DNA of 64,000 nucleotides, from the NCBI GenBank assembly GCA_022702705.1, contig CM040434.1, positions 23,292,001-23,356,000 of the forward strand, given 5' to 3'. The notes beneath the pieces are model-generated. The model saw nothing but the letters and a program-made list of their open reading frames with translations. It ran no database searches and was not told the origin of the DNA. Below, one piece after another: positions 25,000 to 35,905 of this stretch; position 1 is the stretch's first letter; each line of letters begins with the position of its first letter. Origin of the DNA: Papilionanthe hookeriana x Papilionanthe teres (taxonomy: Eukaryota; Streptophyta; Magnoliopsida; Asparagales; Orchidaceae). The position numbers and the translations under genes were made by a program.

Positions 25000-26165
25000 G
25001 CGTCCTACGCATTAATAAACAACACGTTATACGGAAGGTCTTTCGATCAAATGTGGCTAAGGTGCCTAGGCGGGTCCGAGGCCCGTGAAATCGTTAAAGA
25101 GGTGCATTCAAGACTACGTGGCGCTCACCGGTCGGGTCCGAAGATGAAAATGAAAATTAAAAGGCGGGGTACTACCGGCTCTCGATGATGACCGATCGCA
25201 TGAAAATCGCCAAGAGCTGTCACCAATGCTAAGTGCACGGAGTGGTTCTACACCAACCTCCAAATGTGCTACATCCGACAATTGCGTCGTGGCCATTTGA
25301 ATGTTGGGGCACGGATATAGTGGGTCCAATAGAACCACCATCTTCAAAAGGACATCGCTTCATTCTTGCGGCTACAGATTACTTTTCCAAGTGGGCAGAG
25401 GCGGTTCCACTCGGAGAAGTGAAAGCACACCACGTGCTACGGTTTTCAAGAACCAAGTTGTCTACCGTTTCGGAGTGCCGCGCGGGATCATCTCGGATAA
25501 TGGGTCGGCATTCGAAGCACACAAATCAACAATTTTGTCAGGAGACACGGAATCGACTGGCGATACTCAACAATTTACTACCGAAGAGCGAACGGCCTCG
25601 CTGAGGCTTTTAATAAAACTCTCGTTCAAATCTTAAAGAAAACTTTGGACGATAATAAGAGGAATTGGCACGAGAAGTTGTTAGAAGCCTTATGGGCCTA
25701 CGGACAACCTTCGAACTCCTACTCGAAGCTACACCTTACGCTCCGGTGTATGGGTCCGAGGCAGTGTTACCTTTAGAGGTGCAGCTTCCTTCACTCAGAA
25801 TCGCAGTTGCAAACAAGATCACAACAGAAGAGAATGCGAAATTACGACTTGAAGAATTAGAAAGCCTGGAAGGGAAAAGACTTGCAGCGCAGCATAATTT
25901 AGAACTATACCAAGCTAAGATGGTTCAAGCCCATGACAAACTGGTCCGCCCAAGAACCTTCAAAGTTGGTGACTTAGTTCTCGTTCTCAAGAGACCTATT
26001 CTTGCACACCGCAAGATGGGAGGAAAATTTGAACCCACTTGGGAAGGACCGTTTGTGGTTGAAGCAGTATACTCAGGAGGTTCTTACCAGTTAGTGAATT
26101 GCCAGGGAGAACGACATATGCTTCCGATCAACGGACGATACTTGAAAAAATATTACGCTACCTGA
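25000..26165 (+). pseudogene. Integrase of the TAT element, frameshifted
   Basis: Integrase inserts the cDNA into the chromosome. The N-terminal zinc-binding part is visible at 25080-25230 (VHSRLRGAHRSGPKMK, then CHQC at 25218-25229, followed by TAA). The catalytic core has its first Asp in WGTDIVGPI (25314), its second in IISDNGSAF (25496-25498) and its Glu in LAEAFNKT (25603-25605), but these three lie in three different frames. The C-terminal part, 25665-26165, is intact and holds the GPF/Y-like WEGPFVVEAVYSGGSYQL module followed by the end of the protein. No chromodomain is seen, as expected for TAT elements. Confidence 0.86.
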
Positions 26166-26428
26166 TGTTTTGAAGGAATGAATTCTTCATCCCTAAGAAA
26201 CACGGACGAAGTAATTACTTATGATTGGGTCCGAACCCAAAAATAATAAAATGTGTTAAAATAAATAAAGTCATGATAATTAAGTTTTCCTTGTTTCCTT
26301 TTCCAAATCAAAATCTCTTCCCTGATCTTATCCCGCTTCATTCATGTTAAATTTTAAAATACAAGAAGTAATAAAAAAAACTGTCTTTAATAAACATTTT
26401 CTTAATGTTCTTGTTCTTAGTACAGACC

Positions 26429-26454
26429 CTGATCCTTTTCCTTGTCTTTTCGCA
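26429..26454 (+). promoter_or_regulatory. Candidate 3' splice acceptor before the extra ORF
   Basis: A pyrimidine-rich run ends in TCTTTTCGCAG, with AG at 26453-26454. The ATG of the extra ORF follows at 26460. It resembles a plant intron acceptor and would allow the ORF to be expressed from a spliced RNA. The donor was not located. Confidence 0.45.
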
Positions 26455-26459
26455 GGGAA

Positions 26460-27870
26460 ATGTCGAACGGGCGGTTGGTCCCGAACTTTAAGAATGGCGT
26501 AAGCCTTGCACTCGATGAAAAGAGGGTGAAAGATGGAGCGATAATCGAGATTGACTCGGATTTCGCACCGGCGAGCCTACGATACGAGGAAAGTGGCCGG
26601 GTCCCAGTTGACCGAGAAGAACTGCCCGGGCATACAGTGATGAAAGTGGATGGCCCAAGCCACCAATCCAGCAGCAAGAAAAGAAAGGCAAACATTGAAG
26701 AAGATAAGAAAATGAAGTCTGTAGTGGCTACAGTAGAGGGCAGGCTTGTCAACGCCGCGCCCACAGAGATTCAAGAAGTTCGAAGGGCTACTCTCACAGC
26801 AACGCAACGAAGAAATAAGAATCTTCGTATCCGTAAGATGTTAACAAAACTAGCTGCGGACCAGTGCGACGAGACAGTTACTACTGCCAGTACGTACACT
26901 TCAAGGACACCGGTTCACCAGGAACCTGAAGAAAGGAGGCCAGCTCCTAGGATAACAGAAAGAACTAGGGAAATCCCCGAGAAGATCGAAGAAAGAAGGC
27001 TACCACGCCACCGGACGGAACCACCGGTAATGCATGACCTTGTTGCGAAGCAACCCGGGGATGTCCCGACGGACATCATCCACGAGGAACCGAGGTATGC
27101 GGGAGAATGTGAAGGGATTGAACCGTATATCCCACAATATGTCACAAGGCCTCGCCATCTGCGGATCATTCTGGAATACGAGCTGGAGAGAATGCAGAAT
27201 GTTGAAAAGAAAACCTTTGAATACTTCGAGAGAATTAGAGGCAGAAAAATCAACATACTAGAGGGCCTCGGGCTACATACAGACGTATTCTCAGATTATG
27301 AACAACAGCAAATCGTAGATTGTATCCGGGATTTGAAAAGAATGGGCCGAGCGAGCCGCTGAGGAAAATACCTACTCAGAACACCGGAGATGGATGCCAG
27401 GGAAAGGAAGAATCACAATACAATGTGGATGCTGTTACAACTTTGTGGAAGACGGGAAGGGAAACCCTCCGGGAATACTCCGTCATGGGCAAGTAGATCC
27501 GATTCCATTAGTCATCAAGAGAATGGTAAAGAGATTGATAACATGGAGGGTACGCCGGCGGATTGCATACCCAATAGTCGCATTATCAACATCTACAAAC
27601 GAGGTGATCGCATACCCTCACAAATAGATCACCACGACTTTGTCGGACCCTTACGCACGGTCTCTTTCCTAAACGAGTGTAACATCATGTTTGGATGCGA
27701 CCTCCGGATAGCGAGGCCCGGGTGAGTTCCGAGGGCCGGTGAAGATACCTTTACCGGTAAGTTCCGTCATGATGCGAAGGGCAACGGAGCGGATATCGCT
27801 AAGCATTTCATACCGGAGTACCGGTGAAGCGGATCTCGGTTACTTTTAGAAGGATGGACGACGGGAAGAC
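26460..27870 (+). pseudogene. Extra ORF with AlkB/ALKBH9-10-like 2OG-Fe(II) dioxygenase domain, frameshifted
   Basis: The ORF starts at ATG 26460 and is open to a TGA at 27360. Its first 200 codons are charged and of unknown fold (KKRKANIEEDKK, Arg/Pro/Glu-rich middle). From about 27210 it matches what I know of plant ALKBH9/ALKBH10 proteins: INILEGLGLHTDVFSDYEQQ, then in the next frame GKGRITIQCGCCYNF (27400-27444) and GNPPGI. The iron-binding HHD is in IDHHDF (27630-27638), followed by TVSFLNECNIMFG. The distal iron-binding His is in GNGADIAKHF (27804-27806), and the 2-oxoglutarate-binding R-x5-R is RISVTFR (27830-27850). Breaks lie near 27362, 27550, 27720, 27778 and 27815. Family members oxidise N6-methyladenosine in RNA. 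It lies between integrase and the tandem array, where TAT elements may hold extra ORFs. The domain call is firm on motifs; its role in the element is inference. Confidence 0.8.
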
Positions 27871-28829
27871 ACCTTACCATTTCCGGCCGGACCGGAGCTA
27901 GCGAGCCTCCGGCCTTACGAGCTGTGAGTTACATGGGAAATATCACACCTCCAACGTACATCCAGTCGGCATCCTTGCCAAGGATGGCTTGGAAGGTGAT
28001 GTTATTGACCATGTACCCCACTATTCAGACATGGATTTTTGACAGATGCTTCTTTTGATGGATCGACGAAGATTATACATAGTCCGTTTTGAGTCTACAT
28101 GGATTGTATGAAATAGATTCCAGATCAAGATGTATGATGTATCTTCGACATGATTGGAATGAAAGTGACCATGTCACATTTTTTTTGGCCTTCACCTCTT
28201 TTGTGCAAATTGATTCGGAAACGCCATTAAAGTTAAATGAACTTCGAACAAAGAACAGAAAAGAAATAAAAAAAAGAGAATAAAAGATAACTTTCCTTAA
28301 AAAATCTAAAAAATGACGAACACCAAATTCACATGAACATTAAATAAACGATAAAATAAAATCTGAATCATTAAAAGATAAACAAAATCAACATAAATGT
28401 TAAATCAAATTTCAAATCAAATTCTCAATCAAATTTCAAATTTAATCTTTCCAGATTTCAAATCTCTATCAAATCTCAAATTCGATCTTCCAAATCTCAA
28501 ATCAAATCTCAATCGAAAATTCAAATTTAATCTCCCAAATCTGAAATCCAACCCGTTCTACTCTATCCCTTGTCTGGGATGGAAGCGGTTAATTCCATTG
28601 ACACGGATCGAATCTGATGGCGAGGAATTGTATCCAATCCAAACCAGCAACTTCCGATCAACTCTTTTGAATGGGATATGTGACATCTACATATTCTCTC
28701 CTAATCTATTTCCTTCCATGAAAGTCTTTTACAACTTTCATGAAATTCTCGAAAAACCAAAATTCCACACTCTTCAAATCAACAATACAAATCTTTGCAA
28801 AATCAATTACCGATCAATATCAAATTCGA
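27871..28829 (+). other. 3' non-coding region of the TAT element before the tandem array
   Basis: I see no convincing gene. The first part may be the decayed tail of the dioxygenase ORF. The stretch 28390-28560 is low-complexity sequence built on TCAAATCTCAAAT-like words. A 158-codon open frame at 28397-28873 is mostly this repeat and is not believed to be a protein. Confidence 0.5.
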
Positions 28830-30115
28830 ACTTTTGGGTCGAGGATTTTACATCCAAGACTGCACTGCTTTAGGATTCTTTCCCTATTGCACTGAAATAC
28901 ATCAAATTCAAATTTTTGGGTCGAGGATTTTACATCCAAGACTGCATCGCTTTAGGATTCTTTCCCTATTGCACTGAAATACATCAAATTCAAACTTTTG
29001 GGTCAAGGATTTTACATCCAAGGCTGCACTGCTTTAGGATTCTTTCCCTATTGCACTGAAATACATCAAATTCAAACTTTTGGGTCAAGGATTTTACATC
29101 CAAGGCTGCACTGCTTTAGGATTCTTTCCCTATTGCACTGAAATACATCAAATTCAAACTTTTGGGTCAAGGATTTTACATCCAAGACTGCATTGCTTTA
29201 GGATTCTTTCCCTATTGCACTTCGAAATACATCAAATTCAAACTTTTGGGTCAAGGATTTTACATCCAAGGCTACCTTCGCTTTAGGATTCTTTCCCTAT
29301 TGCACTTCGAAATACATCAAATTCAAACTTTTGGGTCAAGGATTTTACATCCAAGGCTGCACTTGCTTTAGGATTCTTTCCCTATTGCACTTGAAATACA
29401 TCAAATTCAAACTTTTGGGTCGAGGATTTTACATCCGGGATCGCACTTGCTTTAGGATTCTTTCCCTATTGCACTCGAAATACATCAAATTCAAACTTTT
29501 GGGTCGAGGATTTTACATCCAAGGCTGCACCTTGCTTTAGGATTCTTTCCTATTGCACTTGAAATACATCAAATTCAAACTTTTGGGTCGAGGATTTTAC
29601 ATCCAAGACTCGCATCGCTTTAGGATTCTTTCCCTATTGCACTTGAAATACATCAAATTCAAACTTTTGGGTCGAGGATTTTACATCCAAGGCTGCCTTT
29701 GCTTTAGGATTCTTTCCCTATTGCACTTGAAATACATCAAATTCAAACTTTTGGGTCGAGGATTTTACATCCAAGACTGCACTTGCTTTAGGATTCTTTC
29801 CCTATTGCACTCTGAAATACATCAAAATCAAACTTTTGGGTCGAGGATTTTTACATCCAAGACTGCATCGCTTTAGGATTCTTTCCCTATTGCACTTGAA
29901 ATACATCAAATTCAAACTTTTGGGTCGAGGATTTTTACATCCAAGACCGCATCGCTTTAGGATTCTTCCCTATTGCACTGAAATACGTCAAATTCAAACT
30001 TTTGGGTCAAGGATTTTACATCCGAGACTGCATTGCTTTAGGATTCTTTCCCTACCGCAATGAAATACATCAAAATCAAACTCTTGGGGTTAAGGATTTT
30101 ACATCCAATACCGCA
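28830..30115 (+). repeat. 82-bp tandem repeat array, about 16 copies, in the 3' UTR
   Basis: The unit contains CAAACTTTTGGGTCGAGG, then TTTTACATCCAAG, then CTTTAGGATTCTTTCCC. The word CTTTAGGATTC recurs at 28868, 28950, 29032, 29114, 29196, 29281, 29366 and so on to about 30037. The period is 82 bp at first and 81-87 bp later. The first copies are almost identical, and the last (near 30110) is decayed. Because 82 is not a multiple of three, the frame rotates and the small ORFs across it are artefacts. Confidence 0.95.
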
Positions 30116-30556
30116 TTGCTCTGAGATCTCTCCTCATTGCAATGATTCAATTTGATCAATTCAATTTTCTTTCGAGGTTGGAGATGTTACATCTAAAACC
30201 TCAAAATTCCAATTTTCATTTCAAATCAAATCCCTTCAAATTAATTTTGACAAACTTCAATCTAAATTGAAATTCCAAATTGAAATCTAAACTCACACAT
30301 CAAAACTTAAATTGAAACAAAATAAAATTTAAATTGAATTTTTTTTTCCCAGATCATGTGATTTGGAATTCACCTCCTTTTCCTTTCCCCAGCGAGAGTT
30401 CAGGAATCTCCAGTCTCAAAGATATACTTGACACTCCCCAGCGGAAACTTTTCCACTTCGTCCTAAGTTTGTCACTTGGACATCTGTGTTGGTTGTGTTG
30501 ATCTCTTCGGTCAACGCCAATACGCGCGGTGTGCTCCGTCAGCTCACCACACCTAT
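30116..30556 (+). other. 3' untranslated region between tandem array and polypurine run
   Basis: AT-rich, low-complexity sequence to about 30340, then a more balanced stretch containing CCCCAGCG twice (about 30388-30440) and GC-rich sequence leading to the 3' LTR. No gene seen. Confidence 0.5.
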
Positions 30557-30568
30557 TGGGGGTCCATT
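30556..30568 (+). promoter_or_regulatory. Candidate polypurine tract of the TAT element
   Basis: TTGGGGGTCCATT lies directly before the 3' LTR start. Five G at 30558-30562 are the only purine run there. It is short and interrupted by pyrimidines, so the call is by position as much as by sequence. Confidence 0.45.
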
Positions 30569-32943
30569 TGTTGACCTCATTTTTGATGAGGTCTTCTCTT
30601 CTTCTTTTTAGTGCTTAGGATCTAGCCTTAGGCTTTTCCTTTGACTATCTTAGAGGACTAGAATTGGGACCCACCTTTTTAGAAATTCAAACCACTTCTT
30701 AACTCCTCGCAAACTCCACAAACTTGATTGTAGACCCCTAATCACCTAGAGGGTTGAAATCAAATGTGGAAGTTTAAAGGATGAGTTCCTATGGGACTCT
30801 TTGGCCTTAGGACCGCCCACAGGTGGCCTGGTGCGGTGAGGGCTGACTTACACACACACTACACTTATACACTACACTTTCACACACCTCTTAAAACCAC
30901 ACCTATACCCAACTTGACCTCCTGACTCATGTAGGTGATTCACATGGATGGTCCTTAACCCCTGAGCCCTTGACTAAGAGGGTTAGGAAGAATATAGTGA
31001 ATGCCTCAAATGAGTCCCTTCATGGCTCATATGGGCTTGATATGGCTTCATGTCTCAACCAAAATGATTTCATTTCACTTACATCCACCCAATCTTCAAT
31101 TTCCCAAATTTTCAATTTTTGACCCCCGGGACCCTACACCCGCTTAGCCTACCCAAAACTCTTGAAATTACCCAAATTTTTGCAAAATTTCCAAATTACC
31201 CAAAATTCTCCAAAATCATTCCCAAACATTTCCACATCACTCAAATTGATCATCCATACCCAAAAATACCAAAAATTCCAAAAATACCTCCCAATACCCT
31301 CCAAATACCCAAAATACCCCTCTTGACCCAAAAATCCAAAAATTCAGAAAATTCCCAGAAAATTCCATAAAATCCCAAATATTTCCAATTTCATTTTGTC
31401 CAACTACACCATGGGCTAATTTTGTCAATTTACCCTACTTTTGTCAAAACCCCCAATTTGACCCATTTTAACCCAAAGTGAACCCAATGTCAAACCAAAC
31501 CTACCCAATTGACCCCAATTTTGGTCCAATTCAATTCTAAACTTCAATTCAACATTCTCAATACCAATCTAGACCAAACCCAAGTCCAATTTGATTGACA
31601 TTTGGATCCAATTTCACTTTTGGCCTTAAAGCCCAATTTGGACCCATGACCCAAACTTAACCCAAACTCACCCAATTCAGCTCCAATTAACCCCAAATCT
31701 TTTCTAAACCTTTTTTAACATCCCCACAAACAAAAAACTAACATGATTTGCCCAAAATTTAGACCCAAACCCCACTCAAATTCAACCCAAAGCTAAAAGG
31801 CCCATTTTTGACCTAAACCCAAACCTAACCCAAATGAGCCCAAACCCCAAAATCAAAACCCAACCAAAGCCAAAACCTCTTTGAAACACTCCCATAAATA
31901 TTTCTCAACATTAATTTTACATCAATTTCAACCCTAGCCCAACATTGGCCCAACTTGGCCCACTTGGACCTATATTGGCCCATTCACCAAAAGAGCCCAA
32001 ATTCAACCCAATTCAAACCCAAATCACTCCCAATTTGCTTCAAGTCACTCATGATACATCCATGAGCTAAACCCAATAATTATTTGGACCAACCTCTTTA
32101 CAAAATTTCATCCCAAAATCCATTTTAAAATCCAAAAGCCCACTTTCCTAAACCATCTTAAAAGCCCATCTAAAACCATTTCAAAAGGCCCAAAATCTAC
32201 CCTAAAGCCCACATGACATCTCCATTTGCCATCCACTTAATTAAAGCCATTACCTAAGTCCTAAATTCATCATCAAATAGTTCCAAATCAAGTTTCATAC
32301 AAATTTCCATCAAATTACCAAAAATTCCTAAAATCCATTTTCATGAAATTGACCAAACTTTTTGCCAAGCCAAAGGTGAGCCATGGAGCCATGCATGAGC
32401 CACATGTGAGCCATGAGAGCTTTGGACACTCCACCATGCCATATTGGGTAAGAAGAGGGAGGGCTTTCATTAATCCCTAAAGCTCATTAGCCTTAATCAT
32501 GTTTCACCTAAACTTAAATTTAATCCAAATATATTTGGATGGAGACTTCTCCATGCCAAACCAGCTGATCCCTTTGATCCCCCACAGCATCCAAAGCCAC
32601 CTTGAGGGGTGCACCAAGCCTAAATGGGTGGGTTGACCCATTTAGACTCAAAATTAGCTCCTCCCCCATTCCATCTAAATCAAACCCTTTACACATGTCA
32701 AACCTCGATTGAATGCACCAAACCCCGACCACGACCCACTCGAATAAGATGGTGACCAATGCACAGCCGGCCGGCCACTAGGCCGCCGGAAAACACCATG
32801 GCCGAGAGCTCACATGTGAGCCCAACTTGGAATTCTCACCTGCTGAGCTGCCCCATCCCCAGTGGCCATTGGAGCTGTTCTTCTCTTGCCAAGAGCAGCT
32901 GATCCCAAGCCCTAACTCTCCCCGGGAGGCCCTCCACCCTCTC

Positions 32944-32953
32944 CTATTTAAAC
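32944..32953 (+). promoter_or_regulatory. Candidate LTR TATA box, 3' LTR
   Basis: CTATTTAAAC, same context as in the other two LTRs. It would direct transcription out of the element into the Athila remnant on its right. Confidence 0.5.
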
Positions 32954-35539
32954 ACCACCCCTCTCGGCCATGAGAAGTGCTGAAACAAACCTTAAGGAAA
33001 CTCGCGCAAAATTGTTCCGGACTCCTCCCCATACACGAGCACTTGATCACCATTGAGATCCCCCTGCCATTTCTTCTCTGTGAGCTCGATTTCGAGTTGA
33101 AATCTAGGCCCAAAACCGGGACACTTCTCCACGGTGAACCAATTCCCAAATTGATTGGTTCTACACCTTCACCGAGACCGAGGGAAGGTGTCCACCGAGC
33201 AAAAGCCCCATCTCCGGAGCCACCCGGTTGCTCCGGCCTCCAAACTTTGTGATCGGGCGTGGTCGAAATCCAACCTAGACAATTCACCGGACCGGGAGAC
33301 TTCATCCGGAGCTTGCTAGGATCCAATCGAAGGTGCAACAACTCTCGGATCGAAACCACACTTCTGCGAGCAAAGGTATGAGTTAATTCTTCATCCCGAG
33401 CTTCGGAGATTCTCCATTTCAAATGCTTTAATTTCAATGCATGATAACCGTATAGATGTGTTCGTCTCTTCAAGACGAATCCATAGAGCATAAGAACATG
33501 AAAATCCATTGAGTATCGAGTGAGATATTAGGGATTTAGTGTGGATGGCTCTCGGGTGAGGACACTTGGGGATGATAACAGATGCCGTCCATTTAATACA
33601 CGCGCGGACAGACGGCTCAGATCGCGTCGGATCAGAAGACGGAACGATACAGCGGGCCCCGGGAGCGCTGACTCAGATAGCGGCGTCGAATGGGAGCGCG
33701 ACGCGTGTGCGTTCGGAGATGCCGGGGATGAGTTGGCGCCGCGTGGATAAATAGAAAATTAGGGGTATTTTCTATTTATTTAATTCCCTAAACTTCAAAA
33801 ATTCATAACTTTGTGTAGAAAAATCGGAAAAATAAAATAAAAATATCCTCTTGCTCGAGTGAACGAGTAGAATAATGTAGAAAAGAAATCATTTAATTTC
33901 ATCAAGTATTTTATTTTTTATAATTTATTTACTCTCTGCATACATTTAATTCTCCATGCATGTATACAATTCACCATGGCATGAGACCATAGGGCTTTTG
34001 AAGCCTCCGAATTTGGGAATATTCCTCGAATTTTCCAAAGTCGGAGGCCATCCCTATGAAGAGTTATTGATTTTTCAAATTCATGTTACTGTTTTGAGTA
34101 TTTTAATTCCAGTAAATAGCATGTTGTGAAATAAATTCTAGGAAAATTTGGTGATGTTCCTTATGACCGGAGGACCCTAGGAAAAATAGGTTTTGAGTTA
34201 GTTCATTTAAAACAACCCTAATTGGCTTAAACACCCAAAATGGATCTCTAATTAATTAGAGCTAACCATACATCAAATTGACTTGAAATCAATTCTCCAC
34301 TGACCTTTAGGATCAGAGGAACCCACCATAAAAATTTGAAGTCAATTGGACTTGGTTAGCCCTATTAATCGGGTTGATTAAGCCACTTAGTCATTTTAAA
34401 CTTTAAAAATTCATAACTTTCAAAATATCTTTCAAAAATTCATCAAATTGGTTTTGGAGCCTGTCTGATATCAGGGGAATTTAAGAAAATTAAAATTTCA
34501 ATTTTCCAAAAAAGTTGATTTTTAATATTATTTTAATATTTTAATAATTAAAAAATAATAAAAATCACAAAAATAATAAAATTCACCAAAATGTCACATT
34601 TTGAATTTTAATCACTTAGGAACAAACCCCACATTTTTCTTAGGTCTATTTAGTGAGATATTAAATTTTAAAGCTCTAGGGTAATTTTAAAATTAAAAAA
34701 ATGTATTTTCTAGCATTTTCACTAAAATAATTATAATAAATCATAGAAAAATCAGAAAATTGTAAAATTTGATTCTTTGATTTCCTTAATATCAGAGAGA
34801 TTTTTGAAAAATATAAAATTCATTTTTCAACATTTATTTTATTTTTAAATTAATTAACACTCCAAAACTTAAAATAATTATAATAAAAATAATATAATTC
34901 AAAAAATCACCAAAATTGGTCCAAGTGGTCCTCTTGTCATTAGGAATGTCACCGAATTTTCTTAAGGACAGAAACTTTCTCTTGGTCATGTTATTAAATT
35001 TTCCTTGGAAATCTCTATTTTCTACCAAAAATAATTATATAAATAAATTAAATACAGAAAAATCACATTTTCTCCTCTCATGTCTTTATTGACATATGAG
35101 TGAAGTCACATAAAAATTTCAAGTTCATTTGAGTTCAATTTAGTGAGTTATGAAATTATTAAGCTTAAAGGGTAAAGTGGTAATTAAAATTTTAATCCTT
35201 AATTAAAACTTTAGGTTTAATAAAAAAAATTAACAAGTAAAATATTTGATCCTAATCTGATTTGGATGATTGAAACTTAAATAATTAAAGGGTAGAAACC
35301 CATTAAGCAATTTAAAATGATTAAACCTTAATTAAATAATTGATTAAATTTGGAAGAATAATAAAATTGGAATTATTAAAATAGGGATATTATTAGGAAG
35401 AGATTTATTCTTTAATTTAAAAATCCCTAAATTAATCATTTCAATAATGTTCAATTCTTAATTAAAATGATAATTCAAATTTAAAATATTAAAAGGCTTA
35501 ATCATTAAACTAAAATCAAATTATTGAACTCTTTTAAAA

Positions 35540-35905
35540 TTTTAATTAAAATTAAAATAAATTAAAAATTAAATTAAAAAAATTAAATGAAATTAAATAA
35601 ATTAAATTAAATTAAATTAAATTAAATTAAATTAAATTAAATTAAATTAAATTAAATTAAATTAAAAATTAAATAAAATTAAATTAAAAATTAAATTACA
35701 TTAAAATAAATTAAATTAAAAAAAATTAAATTAAATAAATTAAATCAAATTAAATTAAATCAAATTAAATTAAATCAAATTAAATTAAAATTAAATTAAA
35801 TCAAATTAATTTAACATCAAATCAAACTAAATTGAATTAAATTGAAGTAAATTAAATTAAATTAAATTAAATTAAATTAAATTACATTAAGTTGAATTAA
35901 ATATA
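35540..35905 (+). repeat. (AAATT)n-rich tract, 3' LTR
   Basis: Same position and interruptions as the 5' LTR tract (4224-4560), with a longer uninterrupted AAATT run around 35597-35665. Confidence 0.85.

Noticed and set aside
28795..30063. Run of overlapping open frames of 60-107 codons with repeated peptide GSRILHPRL / GRGFYIQ
   Set aside because: They are translations of the 82-bp tandem repeat in rotating frames; the period is not a multiple of three and no start or domain is conserved.
28830..30115. CRISPR-like array
   Set aside because: Units are directly adjacent with no unique spacers, and the genome is a plant genome.
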